A DNA stretch of 64,000 nucleotides, from assembly GCA_963795805.1 (NCBI GenBank), contig CAWCIV010000001.1, positions 992,001 through 1,056,000 of the forward strand, given 5' to 3'. The position numbers and the translations under genes are program-made. Numbering within the stretch: position 1 is the first letter of the stretch; each line of letters opens with the position of its first letter. The DNA comes from JALYYC01 sp963795805 (GTDB lineage: Bacteria > Chloroflexota > Dormibacteria > CF-121). Shown one piece after another: positions 44,268-53,352 of this stretch. Below the pieces are notes generated by a model. It was not told where the DNA came from, did not search any database, and was given only the letters and a program-made list of their open reading frames with translations.

Positions 44268-45962
44268 ATGGAACGCGAAGCGCACGACCGTCTGAACCAC
44301 TACCGGCGGGTGGCCGGTCCAATCGAAAACACCGTCATCGACGAGCTCCTGCACGGGACGGTTGACCGCCGGACGTTCATTCGGCGCGCGACCATCTTCG
44401 GCCTGTCGGCCTCCGTCATCGGTGCCGCCCTGACCGTGGCCGGTTGTGGAACAGGCTCGACGTCCCCCACCGGCAAAACCGGCGGCCGCCTTCGCGTCGG
44501 CATCATCCCGCCCCCGGCTCACGACATCGAACCGCACACGTTTGCCGACCAGGGCGCGCTCGAGACCGGCAGCATCTGCGGCGAGCATTTGATCCGAAGC
44601 GTTCCCGGACTCAAGCTCGACCCCGAGCTGGCAACCAAATGGACACCGAACAGCGACGCGACGGTTTGGACCATCAACCTGCGGCCGAACGTCAAGTTCC
44701 AGTCAGGTCAGACGCTCACCGCGGACGATGTGGTCACCACCTACGAGCGCCTCGTCAGCAAGACCTCCGGTTCCCAGGCGCTCTCCGCCTTCAAAGGGGT
44801 CCTCTCGCCCGGCGGAACCACCAGGGTCGACGACCTGACCGTGAAGTTCCAGCTCGACAACCCGACGGCCAGCTTCCCTTACCTCCTGAGCTCGACCACC
44901 TACCAGAGCATCATCCTGCCCAAGGACTACCAGCTGGGCACGTTCACCTCAAAGCCGCAAACGACAGGCGCCTTCAAGATGACCTCCTATACGCCGGGGG
45001 TCGGCGCGAAGTATTCGCGAAACCCCAACTGGTGGGGCGGTCAGGCACCCCTCGATGGCGTGGATGTGACTTACTACCAGGACTCGGCCGCCGCGGACGC
45101 GGCGCTGCTGGGCGGCACGCTCGATCTCATCGGGCAGGTCAACTATGCGACCGATAAGGCGCTGTTCAACAACTCGAAGTACCAGATTTTCGGCGGCAAG
45201 GCCGCGACCCACCGCGAAGTGTGCATGCGGACCGATCTCGGCAACCCGCTGAAGGACGCGAATGTGCGGCAGGCGATCGCGCTGTCGCTGGATCGCCCGT
45301 CGATCGTCAGCACGCTGTTCGGCCAATACGCGGACATCGGCAACGACACGCCGTGGGCCCCGGTCTACCCCTCGACCGTTGGGGATCCCGATGTCCCGCA
45401 GCGGAAGCAGGATGTCTCAAAGGCGAAGCAGCTCCTGGCCAGCGCCGGCCTTGGCAGTGGCTTTGCGATCACACTGACCACCGAGCAGACCGGCGAGATT
45501 CCGCAGCTTGCCCAGATCATTCAGAGCTCCGTCAAGGCCATCGGCATCACCTTGAACCTGAACATCCTGACCTCGACGGCCTACTTCGATGGCTCGCAGA
45601 CCGGCCCGCCAAGCGGCTGGGGCAACACGCCCTGGCTCAACGCGCCGATGAACATCACCGACTGGGGCCACCGCTCGGTCCCCAATGTCTTTCTCACCGC
45701 GGCGCTGCAGACGGGCGGTGTCTGGAATGCGGCTCACTATTCGAACCCGCAGTTCGATGCGGCCGCAAAGAGTTTCATCGGTGCGATCGCGCTCAGCGAC
45801 CAGCGTACCTACGCGAAGCAAGCCGAGACGATCCTGCTCAAGGACACCCCGGTCATCTTCCCGTACTTCTATCAATACCTGGCCGCCGGCACGACCGCCG
45901 TCAAGGGCTACTATGCGGACCCGCAAAGCACGGTGTATCTCAGTAAGACATCCTTGGGCTGA
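44268..45962 (+). CDS. ABC transporter substrate-binding protein, family 5
   Basis: 564-residue extracytoplasmic solute receptor of the peptide/opine/nickel family. The N-terminus combines a twin-arginine motif RRTFIRRATIFGLSASVIG with a lipobox TVAGC near residue 64, so it is a Tat-exported lipoprotein anchored outside the membrane. Domain features include WTINLRPNVKFQSGQTLTAD, GTFTSKPQTTGAFKMTSYT and NPLKDANVRQAIALSLDR. ATG 44268 follows AGTAGGAGGGG. First gene of a six-gene coupled operon ending in the dihydropyrimidinase-like gene. The ligand is unknown; the downstream enzymes suggest a ureido or cyclic amide. Confidence 0.92.
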   Translation: MEREAHDRLNHYRRVAGPIENTVIDELLHGTVDRRTFIRRATIFGLSASVIGAALTVAGCGTGSTSPTGKTGGRLRVGIIPPPAHDIEPHTFADQGALETGSICGEHLIRSVPGLKLDPELATKWTPNSDATVWTINLRPNVKFQSGQTLTADDVVTTYERLVSKTSGSQALSAFKGVLSPGGTTRVDDLTVKFQLDNPTASFPYLLSSTTYQSIILPKDYQLGTFTSKPQTTGAFKMTSYTPGVGAKYSRNPNWWGGQAPLDGVDVTYYQDSAAADAALLGGTLDLIGQVNYATDKALFNNSKYQIFGGKAATHREVCMRTDLGNPLKDANVRQAIALSLDRPSIVSTLFGQYADIGNDTPWAPVYPSTVGDPDVPQRKQDVSKAKQLLASAGLGSGFAITLTTEQTGEIPQLAQIIQSSVKAIGITLNLNILTSTAYFDGSQTGPPSGWGNTPWLNAPMNITDWGHRSVPNVFLTAALQTGGVWNAAHYSNPQFDAAAKSFIGAIALSDQRTYAKQAETILLKDTPVIFPYFYQYLAAGTTAVKGYYADPQSTVYLSKTSLG

Positions 45963-45995
45963 TCGCGCGCCCGAGGCCGTAGGGGGAGGGCGATC

Positions 45996-46949
45996 ATGAC
46001 ACGCTTCCTCGCGAGGCGGATCGCCCTCGCCATCGTCACCCTCTTCCTGCTGAGCATCCTCGTCTTCGTCGCCTCCCAGCTCCTGCCGGGCAACATCGGA
46101 CGCAACGTCCTGGGGCCCTTCGCGAGTGAGGCTGATGTCGCGAGGCTCAACCACCAGCTCGGCGTCGACCAGCCCATTTACGTCCAGTACATCCAGTGGA
46201 TCGGGAGGTTGCTCCACGGCAACCTGGGGAATTCGCTTCAATACAAGGTCCCGGTCATCGAACTGCTGGGCCCATCGCTGATCAACTCGCTGAAGCTCGC
46301 TGGGGTCGCCTTCTTGCTCGTCGTGCCCCTCAGCATCCTGGGGGGCGTGGTCGCCGCGCTGCGCCGAGGCACGGTCATCGACCGCGCGATCACCCTCACC
46401 GGGCTGTCCCTGACGGCCGTGCCCGAATTTATCTCGGCGATCGTGCTGATCCTGATCTTCGGACTGCTGTTGAGCTGGCTGCCGGTCACCGCCGCCGCGC
46501 CGGAAGATGCCGGGTTCCTGACTCAGCTCCGGTATCTATTGCTCCCCGGGATGGCGCTGGTTATGGTCCTCTTCGGCTACATCGCACGAATGGCCAGAGC
46601 CGGGACGATCGAGGCGCTCGACTCGGACTACACGCGCACCGCCTACTTGAAGGGCCTCGATACGCGCACCGTGATCCTCCGTCATGTCCTCCGAAACTCG
46701 CTGCTGCCCACGATCGCCGTGATCGCCACGCAGATGGGCTACCTGATCGGCGGGCTGGTCGTGATCGAGAAGCTCTTCAACTACAACGGCATCGGCCAGC
46801 GCATCTACACGGCGGCCCTGAACAAGGACTTCACCATGCTCCAGAGCGGGGTACTCGTGGTCGGCCTTGTGTACCTGGTCGCGACGCTGGCCGCCGACAT
46901 CCTCTACTCGCTGCTCAATCCCCGCATCCGCTACGCGGGAGTCGAATGA
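45996..46949 (+). CDS. ABC transporter permease (DppB-like)
   Basis: 317 residues with six membrane segments. Starts RFLARRIALAIVTLFLLSIL; the cytoplasmic EAA loop is YTRTAYLKGLDTRTVILRHV followed by RNSLLPTIAVIATQMGYLIGG. It pairs with the DppC-like permease encoded next, with an ATGA overlap at 46946. Confidence 0.93.
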   Translation: MTRFLARRIALAIVTLFLLSILVFVASQLLPGNIGRNVLGPFASEADVARLNHQLGVDQPIYVQYIQWIGRLLHGNLGNSLQYKVPVIELLGPSLINSLKLAGVAFLLVVPLSILGGVVAALRRGTVIDRAITLTGLSLTAVPEFISAIVLILIFGLLLSWLPVTAAAPEDAGFLTQLRYLLLPGMALVMVLFGYIARMARAGTIEALDSDYTRTAYLKGLDTRTVILRHVLRNSLLPTIAVIATQMGYLIGGLVVIEKLFNYNGIGQRIYTAALNKDFTMLQSGVLVVGLVYLVATLAADILYSLLNPRIRYAGVE

Positions 46950-47815
46950 GCACCCTTGCCGCGCCGGTCCAGCGATCGGAGAAGCAGATTGCCCGTCGGG
47001 AGATCAGGCAGCAGCTTCTCCGCTCCAAGACCTTGATCATTGGCGTGGCGATCATCGCCTTCTGGGTCTTCTGCGCGATCTTCGGCTACAAAATCGCGCC
47101 GCACGATCCGCTCGGTCAGTCCTCGAACCCCCTCGCCGGGCTGAGCGGCGCCCATCCCTTCGGCACCGACCAGCTCGGCCGGGACGTCTTCTCGCGCGTG
47201 CTGGCCGGGGCCCGCGACATCCTGATCGTCGCCCCCCTCGCGACCCTCCTCGGCATCGTCGGCGGGACCATCGTGGGCCTGGTCACCGGGTATTTCCGCG
47301 GTCGCGTCGACGACGTGGCCAGCCGGGTCGTCGATGCCATCCTCGCCCTACCGCTGATCGTCATCGCCGTGACGGTGCTCGTCGCCCTCGGCCATTCGGC
47401 CCTGACCGTGATCGTGGTCATCGGTCTCGTCTTTACCCCGATCGTCTCCCGCACGGTCCGAGCGGCGGTGCTGGCCGAACGGCAGCTCGATTACGTGTCG
47501 GCGGCGCGGCTCTCCGGCGAGCGGCCCCCGTACATCATGTTCGCCGAGATCCTGCCGAATGTCATGAGTCCGATCATCGTCGAGGCCACCGTCCGGCTGG
47601 GGTATGCGATCTTCGCCGTTGCCGGCCTCACATTCCTCGGGTTTGGCCTCTCTCCGCCGTCGCCCGACTGGGCGTTGCAAGTCTCCGAGAACTACCAGCT
47701 GCTGAATGCCGGCACCTACTGGTGGACCGTCCTCTTCCCGGCGATCGCCATCGTCTCGCTCGTGGTCGCGATCAACCTGGTGGCCGATGGGCTGCAGCGG
47801 GTCCTTGGGCGATGA
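46946..47815 (+). CDS. ABC transporter permease (DppC-like)
   Basis: 289 residues from ATG 46946. N-terminal basic segment, the typical HPFGTDQLGRDVFSRVLAGA motif, six membrane segments, and the EAA loop DYVSAARLSGERPPYIMFAE. The open frame extends upstream to 46196 out of register with the preceding gene and is rejected. The stop overlaps the ATPase start by 4 nt. Confidence 0.93.
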   Translation: MSTLAAPVQRSEKQIARREIRQQLLRSKTLIIGVAIIAFWVFCAIFGYKIAPHDPLGQSSNPLAGLSGAHPFGTDQLGRDVFSRVLAGARDILIVAPLATLLGIVGGTIVGLVTGYFRGRVDDVASRVVDAILALPLIVIAVTVLVALGHSALTVIVVIGLVFTPIVSRTVRAAVLAERQLDYVSAARLSGERPPYIMFAEILPNVMSPIIVEATVRLGYAIFAVAGLTFLGFGLSPPSPDWALQVSENYQLLNAGTYWWTVLFPAIAIVSLVVAINLVADGLQRVLGR

Positions 47816-49887
47816 CCAACACCGCCGCGGTCTCCAAGGTGGCTGCCGACGTCCCCGCGCTCCACGTCAGGGATCTCAACGTCGTCTACCGCGTCCGCGG
47901 GCGCGACCGCCGGATCCTGCGCGGCGTCTCGTTCACGATCGGCCGCGGTGAATCCTACGGACTCGTCGGCGAATCGGGATGCGGCAAGTCGACGACCGCC
48001 CTGGCCGTGGTCGGATACCTGCCAAGCAATGGACGAATCCGATCCGGCGCGATCGAGGTAGCCGGCCGCAGCGTGGTGGGGCTCTCAAACCGCAAATTAC
48101 GCGATCTGCGGGCGGATGACGTGTCGATGGTGTACCAGAATCCGGGGGAGGCCCTGAATCCATCCATCCGGATTGGCCGCCAGGTTGCGGAGGTCTTCGA
48201 AATCCGCGGCGACGACCGGGATCTAGCCGTAACAAAGGCGGAAAGCGCGCTCGCCAAGGTGCAGATCGCGGATCCCGGGTGGGTGATGGCCCGCTACCCG
48301 CATCAGCTGTCTGGAGGCATGCAGCAGCGCGTCGTCATCGCCATGGCGCTGGCCAAGGATCCCTCCCTGCTGATCCTCGACGAACCAACTACCAGCCTTG
48401 ACGCCACGGTCGAGGCGGAGGTCCTTGACCTGATCCAGCACCTGCAGGCAGAGCTCAAGACCTCGGTGCTCTTCATCACGCACAACCTCGGCGTCATCGT
48501 CAAGATGTGTGAACGCGTCGGGGTCCTCTATGCCGGGCGCCTGGTCGAGGAAGGACCCGTCAGTCGAGTCATCAACGACCCGCGTCACCCGTATACGGTC
48601 GGACTCCTTCGCTGCGTGCCGCGCGGCGGCATGCGCAAGGACCGCGGGCGGCTCGACACCATCCCCGGCTTCCTCCCGGCGATCAGCCAGGAACTGAAGG
48701 CCTGTGTCTTCGCCGACCGATGTGGGCTCGCGCAGGATATCTGCCGCACCGAAGAGCCGCCGATGTACCAGATCAGCGACGACCACTCGAGTCGTTGCTA
48801 TTTCCACGAGCACGCGCGAGAGCTTCCGCGATCGACGGCCGCCGACCTCGCGCAACCGATGGTCATCGACCGCGCCACGACCCCGATGGTCAACGTGGAC
48901 AACCTGACAAAGGTCTTCCATCAAAACGGGCAGGAAGTCCACGCGCTCGGCGGGGTGTCAGCCTCGATCTGGCCCGGCGAGACGCTCGGCATGGTCGGTG
49001 AATCGGGCAGCGGCAAGACAACCTTCGCCCGTGCGGTCCTCGGACTGATCACGCCGACCAGTGGCTCCGTCGAGCTCGATGGCCATGTCCTGGCCGCCGC
49101 CCTCGTGCGCCGCACCAAGCGGGATGTCCGCGTCCTCCAGATCGTGTTCCAGAATCCTGACTCGGCCCTCAACCGCCGCCGCAGCGTGCGCCAGATCCTT
49201 CGCCGCTCGCTCTTCAAGCTCGCCGGGCTGACGGGTCCGGCGGCGGAAGGCCGCCTGCGCGAGCTGACCGGATCGGTGCGCCTGGCCGAGCGCTACCTGA
49301 CGATGCGGCCCAATCAGCTTTCGGGCGGCCTGAAGCAGCGGGTCGCCATCGCGCGCGCGTTCGCCGGTGAACCCCGCCTGGTGATCTGCGACGAGCCGAC
49401 GTCTGCGCTCGATGTGTCCGTCCAGGCCGCGATCCTGAATCTGCTGGTCGACCTGCAGGCGGCGCAGCACGTGACGTATCTGTTCATCTCCCACGACCTG
49501 GGCGTGGTCCGCTATATCGCCGATCGGATCGCGGTCCTTTATCTGGGCCGCCTGATGGAGCTCGGGCCGTCGGAGGTGGTGTTCTCCGGCCCGCACCACC
49601 CGTACACCGAGGCGCTGCTGTCGGCCGTCCCGACCATCGACGGCGGAGGGCGCGAGCGCATCAAGCTCGCCGGCGAGATTCCAAGTGCCACGAACCCACC
49701 AAGCGGATGCGTCTTTCACACGCGCTGTCACCGCAAGGTTGGCAAGATCTGCGAGGATCAGGAGCCTCCCCTGCTCGAGGTCGAGCCCCAGCACCTGATG
49801 CGCTGCCATATCCCGATCGAGGAGCTGCGGCGGCTCCAACTCAGCAAGCCCTCGAAGCCGGCCCAGGCCGAGACCGCCCCCGTTTGA
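47812..49887 (+). CDS. Fused double ABC ATPase (DppD-DppF type)
   Basis: 691 residues from ATG 47812 containing two complete ATPase domains. Domain 1 (about 15-330): Walker A GESGCGKST, signature LSGGMQQRV, Walker B LLILDEPT, and a peptide-ABC C-terminal cysteine region (CVFADRC). Domain 2 (about 345-680): GESGSGKTT, LSGGLKQRV, LVICDEPTSALD, then CVFHTRCHRK. Cys-rich tails in both may hold iron-sulfur clusters as in other Dpp/Opp ATPases. The fusion replaces the usual two separate genes. The stop TGA overlaps the TTG start of the Fae-like gene. Confidence 0.93.
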   Translation: MTNTAAVSKVAADVPALHVRDLNVVYRVRGRDRRILRGVSFTIGRGESYGLVGESGCGKSTTALAVVGYLPSNGRIRSGAIEVAGRSVVGLSNRKLRDLRADDVSMVYQNPGEALNPSIRIGRQVAEVFEIRGDDRDLAVTKAESALAKVQIADPGWVMARYPHQLSGGMQQRVVIAMALAKDPSLLILDEPTTSLDATVEAEVLDLIQHLQAELKTSVLFITHNLGVIVKMCERVGVLYAGRLVEEGPVSRVINDPRHPYTVGLLRCVPRGGMRKDRGRLDTIPGFLPAISQELKACVFADRCGLAQDICRTEEPPMYQISDDHSSRCYFHEHARELPRSTAADLAQPMVIDRATTPMVNVDNLTKVFHQNGQEVHALGGVSASIWPGETLGMVGESGSGKTTFARAVLGLITPTSGSVELDGHVLAAALVRRTKRDVRVLQIVFQNPDSALNRRRSVRQILRRSLFKLAGLTGPAAEGRLRELTGSVRLAERYLTMRPNQLSGGLKQRVAIARAFAGEPRLVICDEPTSALDVSVQAAILNLLVDLQAAQHVTYLFISHDLGVVRYIADRIAVLYLGRLMELGPSEVVFSGPHHPYTEALLSAVPTIDGGGRERIKLAGEIPSATNPPSGCVFHTRCHRKVGKICEDQEPPLLEVEPQHLMRCHIPIEELRRLQLSKPSKPAQAETAPV

Positions 49888-50411
49888 CGCTCGACGAGCT
49901 GGACGGCCGGATCGGCGAGGGCTGGAGCGGCGTCAAACCGAACGGCAGCCATGTCAACGTCGTCCTCGCCCGTCGCGGCAGCGTGACGTCCGCCGCGGCC
50001 CTGAGCATGTTTGCCCATCCATCGCTGGGCCACACCCCGGTGCTGGTCTGTGTCGGCGAGGACGAGGCGCACTACGAACCGGTCTGGCCGCCGACGCTGA
50101 TGATGAACAAGTCCACGGCGCTGACGGAAGCCCACCAGACGATCACCTGGGGCGGCGCACAACTCGGCATCGGCCAGGGCGTGCTCGATGCGGTCGCCGA
50201 CGGGCTGGTCGAGGCGAGCGGTGACCTGTTCGTCATGGTCTCGGTCTGGGTCGATCCCGTCGCCAACGACGAGACGGCGATTCGACTGGCAAATCGGGCC
50301 GCGGTTCGGAAGGCGATTGGCATGTGCGTCAACGGGCGCGACCAGACGGCGACGGCGCGGCTGGTCGCCGACCGGGACCGCCTGAGAAACCCTTTCTACA
50401 GCGGAGAGTGA
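49884..50411 (+). CDS. Formaldehyde-activating enzyme (Fae) homologue
   Basis: 175 residues from TTG 49884. It aligns by eye with Fae, which condenses formaldehyde with tetrahydromethanopterin: IGEGWSGVKPNGSHVNVVLA carries the catalytic-position His at residue 23. It continues with PPTLMMNKSTALTEAHQTI, GGAQLGIGQGVLDAVADGLV, DLFVMVSVWVDPVANDE, and a C-terminus ending NPFYSGE. Length fits Fae (about 170). It is coupled on both sides (TTGA with the ATPase, GTGA with the dihydropyrimidinase-like gene). No H4MPT genes are in the window, so it may act on another aldehyde or carrier. Downstream flavin oxidase genes could supply formaldehyde. Confidence 0.85.
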   Translation: MTLDELDGRIGEGWSGVKPNGSHVNVVLARRGSVTSAAALSMFAHPSLGHTPVLVCVGEDEAHYEPVWPPTLMMNKSTALTEAHQTITWGGAQLGIGQGVLDAVADGLVEASGDLFVMVSVWVDPVANDETAIRLANRAAVRKAIGMCVNGRDQTATARLVADRDRLRNPFYSGE

Positions 50412-51688
50412 GCCGGCGCCTACGGATCTGTGGTGGGCTCGTCGTCACCCCGAAAGGCATTCGGCATGCCGATGTCGTCATCGAGGGGGGACGCATTGCC
50501 AGGCTGGAGCCCCGCGGGAAGCGCGATGAAGAGAGCATCGATGCCACAGGTTGCTACGTCCTGCCGGGTGGCATCGACTCCCACACCCACATGCTGTCGG
50601 GGATGGCGGCGGCGAGCCGATCAGCGGGATATGGCGGCACCACCACCGCCCTCTGCTTCACCAACCCGCAGCCTGGTGAGTCGGTGGTTCAGGCCGTCGA
50701 GCGTGGACGTGCGGAGGCCGAGAAAAACGCGGCGATCAACGTTGACCTGCACGCCGTCCTCTCCCAACCGGATCGCGTAACCGTCGCCGACCTCGAACGT
50801 CTGAAGGCCCTGAAGGTGCGGGCTGTCAAAGTTTTTCTCGCCTACCCCGAGCAGGACTTGATGGCCTCGGATGGGGCCCTCTACAACGTCCTCCGCCAAT
50901 CCGTCCGACTTGGCTTCATCGTCCGGGTTCACTGCGAAAACGGCAGCGTCGTCGACACGCTCATCCAGAACTACATCGCGGCCGGCAAACGCTCGGCTCG
51001 CTACTTCGTGGAGGCACGTCCCCCGGATGTCGAGGAGGAGGCGATCGCCCGAACGCTGGCGCTCGCAAGGCTGGCCGGGGCGCCCGTCTTCATCACGCAC
51101 ATCAGCACCGCAGGTGGCATCCAGCTGGTGAAGGCGGCGCGTGCCCGAGGCCAGACCGTGTACGCCGAAGTCTGCATTCACCACCTGCTGCTCGACGCCA
51201 GGGTGTACCGCGGCACGCGAGCGCAACGCTTCCTGGTCGTCCCGCCCCTGCGCTTAAAAGACCACCTCGAAGCCCTCTGGGCCGCCATCGCCGACGGCAC
51301 GGTCGACACCATCGGGTCGGATCACGCGCAATCCCGGTACCAGCCGCAGCCGGCCGACACCGGTGACTTCCGGAGCCTTCCCTACGGTCTCGCCGGCATC
51401 GAGCTGCGCCTTCCCCTCTTCCTCGCCGAGGGCAGGCGTCGGAAGATTCCAATCCAACGGCTGTCGCAGGTCCTAGGGACCCGCGCGGCCGAGATCTTCG
51501 GCCTCGATCCGCGCAAAGGGGCCATCATCCCGGGTGCTGACGCCGACCTGGTGGTCTGGGACCCGCGACCCCGCTGGACGGTGAAGGCGTCGGCTCTGCA
51601 CGACGGTCGCGGCGAGAGCCCGTACGACGGACTCCGGATCCGCGGCGCGATCCGCGCCGTTTTCCTGCGGGGCCGGCGGGTGAGCTAA
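50408..51688 (+). CDS. Dihydropyrimidinase/hydantoinase-like cyclic amidohydrolase
   Basis: 426 residues from GTG 50408. Metal site DSHTHM near residue 56, carbamylated-lysine position KVRAVKVFLAYPEQD, VHCENGSVVD, FITHISTAGGIQL, and GSDHAQ. AGYGGTTTALCFTNP differs from the DFA of standard hydantoinases, so the ring substrate may differ from that of the enzyme at 6591-7968. Last gene of the importer operon; convergent by 4 nt with the SDR gene. Confidence 0.9.
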   Translation: MSRRLRICGGLVVTPKGIRHADVVIEGGRIARLEPRGKRDEESIDATGCYVLPGGIDSHTHMLSGMAAASRSAGYGGTTTALCFTNPQPGESVVQAVERGRAEAEKNAAINVDLHAVLSQPDRVTVADLERLKALKVRAVKVFLAYPEQDLMASDGALYNVLRQSVRLGFIVRVHCENGSVVDTLIQNYIAAGKRSARYFVEARPPDVEEEAIARTLALARLAGAPVFITHISTAGGIQLVKAARARGQTVYAEVCIHHLLLDARVYRGTRAQRFLVVPPLRLKDHLEALWAAIADGTVDTIGSDHAQSRYQPQPADTGDFRSLPYGLAGIELRLPLFLAEGRRRKIPIQRLSQVLGTRAAEIFGLDPRKGAIIPGADADLVVWDPRPRWTVKASALHDGRGESPYDGLRIRGAIRAVFLRGRRVS

Positions 51689-52410
51689 GCGGCGGTCCAG
51701 CCGCCGTCGGTCGTGACGACGCTGCCGGTCATGTTGCGGGCCTGGTCTGACAGCAGGTATGCGATCAGCGATGCGACGTCCTGAGGCTCTCCGGGTTTGC
51801 CCAGAAGGACTCGGCCTCGAGTGCGCTCGGGCTCTTTTGTCTCGGCTGCGCTGGCCGCGAGCATCGGCGTATTGATCGGTCCCGGGCAGACGCAGTTGAC
51901 CCTGATGCCCTCGGGCGCATGGTCGACCGCCATCGCCTTGGTGAGGCCGATGACGCCTGCCTTGGCGGCGACGTAGGCCGGAAAGCCGGCGCCGCCGACC
52001 AGGCCGTACTGCGAGCTCACATTGACGATGCAACCTCCGCGGGATTTGCGAAGGAAGGGAATGACGGCGCGGCTTACCAAGAAGACGCCGGTCAGATTGA
52101 CGCTGATGATCTTTTCCCAGGCAGACGGTGGCGTGTCGGTGACGTCGCCAGTGTAGCCGCCGATGCCGGCGGCGTTGACCGCGCCGTCGAATCCACCAAT
52201 CGCCTCCGCCGCTGCAGACACCGCACGCGCGACCTCGTCCCAGGAGGAGACGTCGGCCACGGCCGTGACCGCCTCACCGGCCTGGCGATCCAGCCCCGCA
52301 ACGCGGCAACCCGATTCAGCAAGGAATGCCGCGGTCGCGGCGCCGATTCCTGAGGCGGCGCCGGTGACCAGGACCCGCTTTCCCTCCAAGCCCTCCATTG
52401 GCTTCGTCAT
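51685..52410 (-). CDS. Short-chain dehydrogenase/reductase
   Basis: 241 residues. Nucleotide motif VTGAASGIGAATA, NAAG (in GAVNAAGIGG), catalytic Ser in NVSSQYGLVG and YVAAK. It ends GSVVTTDGGWTAA, typical of classical SDRs. An acidic residue after strand 2 (AGLDRQ) favours NAD. ATG 52410 chosen; the frame extends to 52443. Divergent by only 3 bp from the EamA gene. Confidence 0.9.
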   Translation of the reverse strand: MTKPMEGLEGKRVLVTGAASGIGAATAAFLAESGCRVAGLDRQAGEAVTAVADVSSWDEVARAVSAAAEAIGGFDGAVNAAGIGGYTGDVTDTPPSAWEKIISVNLTGVFLVSRAVIPFLRKSRGGCIVNVSSQYGLVGGAGFPAYVAAKAGVIGLTKAMAVDHAPEGIRVNCVCPGPINTPMLAASAAETKEPERTRGRVLLGKPGEPQDVASLIAYLLSDQARNMTGSVVTTDGGWTAA

Positions 52411-52413
52411 GAT

Positions 52414-53352
52414 ATGGCAGCAATGGAGGCAACGACCGAGCACACGTCCGAACCGAAGGCTGGCACCCGAATTCGTGGGTCGGGTTGGCTGGCGCTGCTG
52501 GCCGTGTACATCTTCTGGGGTTCGGCTTATCCGGCGATCCGCCTGGGTGACCGAACCTTTCCCCCACTGCTCCTCACCGGTACGTTCTATGTGACGGCCG
52601 CCATCATCCTCTACCCGTTCGTTCGTGGGTCCGCCCGGTCAACGGATCGCTCGCTGCGCTGGCATCAGTGGCGGTCCGCGGCGATTACCGGTGGTTTGAT
52701 GCTCCTGGGCGCGAACGGCCTGCTCAGCGTTGCCGAGGTCACCCTGCCGGCTGGCATCGCCGCCGTCGCCGCGGCGTCGGTCGTGCTCTGGCTGGTGATC
52801 TTCGACGCCGTGATCCGGCGTTCGATGCCGAGGGCGCTGACGATCGTCGGCCTTACCCTCGGACTGGCCGGCATCGTCATCCTGGCCAGGCCCGGTTCGA
52901 TCCAGCCGGCTGAGCTGGGCGCGATCGGCTTGATCCTGATCGGCGGCGTGTTCTGGGCGGCCGGCTCCCTCTACAGTCGGCGCGCGCCGCATCCAGGCAA
53001 CCCTTTCCTCGAGTCGCAGCGGCAGATGCTCGTCGGCGGCATCCTCTGCCTGCTGGCAGGGCTACTCACCGGGGAGGCCGGCGCCGTCCATCCAAGCTGG
53101 TCATCCGTCGCCGCCATCGCGTGGTTGGCGATCCCGGCCTCCGTGATCGGATTTACCTCCTACATCTACGCGCTCAAGCAGTTGCCGGCGTCAACGGTGG
53201 CCTCCTACGCCTTTGCCAATCCGATCGTGGCCACCGTCGCGGGCATCCTGCTGCTGCAGGAAGGGCTGACCGGGCAGACCGTGCTCGCCATGGTCGTCAC
53301 CCTGGCCGGCGTCGCGCTAATTCTGCTGACCCGACGAAGTCCTGCCCTATGA
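52414..53352 (+). CDS. EamA/DMT-superfamily transporter
   Basis: Up to 312 residues with ten hydrophobic segments: LLAVYIFWGSAYPAIRLGDR in helix 1, GLTLGLAGIVILARPGSI midway, YALKQLPASTVASYAFANPI in the second repeat. This is the RhaT/YedA-like branch of metabolite exporters. ATG 52414 or, more likely given the 3-bp gap to the divergent gene, ATG 52423. Coupled by ATGA to the next gene, so probably part of a plus-strand operon to 55845. Confidence 0.88.
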   Translation: MAAMEATTEHTSEPKAGTRIRGSGWLALLAVYIFWGSAYPAIRLGDRTFPPLLLTGTFYVTAAIILYPFVRGSARSTDRSLRWHQWRSAAITGGLMLLGANGLLSVAEVTLPAGIAAVAAASVVLWLVIFDAVIRRSMPRALTIVGLTLGLAGIVILARPGSIQPAELGAIGLILIGGVFWAAGSLYSRRAPHPGNPFLESQRQMLVGGILCLLAGLLTGEAGAVHPSWSSVAAIAWLAIPASVIGFTSYIYALKQLPASTVASYAFANPIVATVAGILLLQEGLTGQTVLAMVVTLAGVALILLTRRSPAL

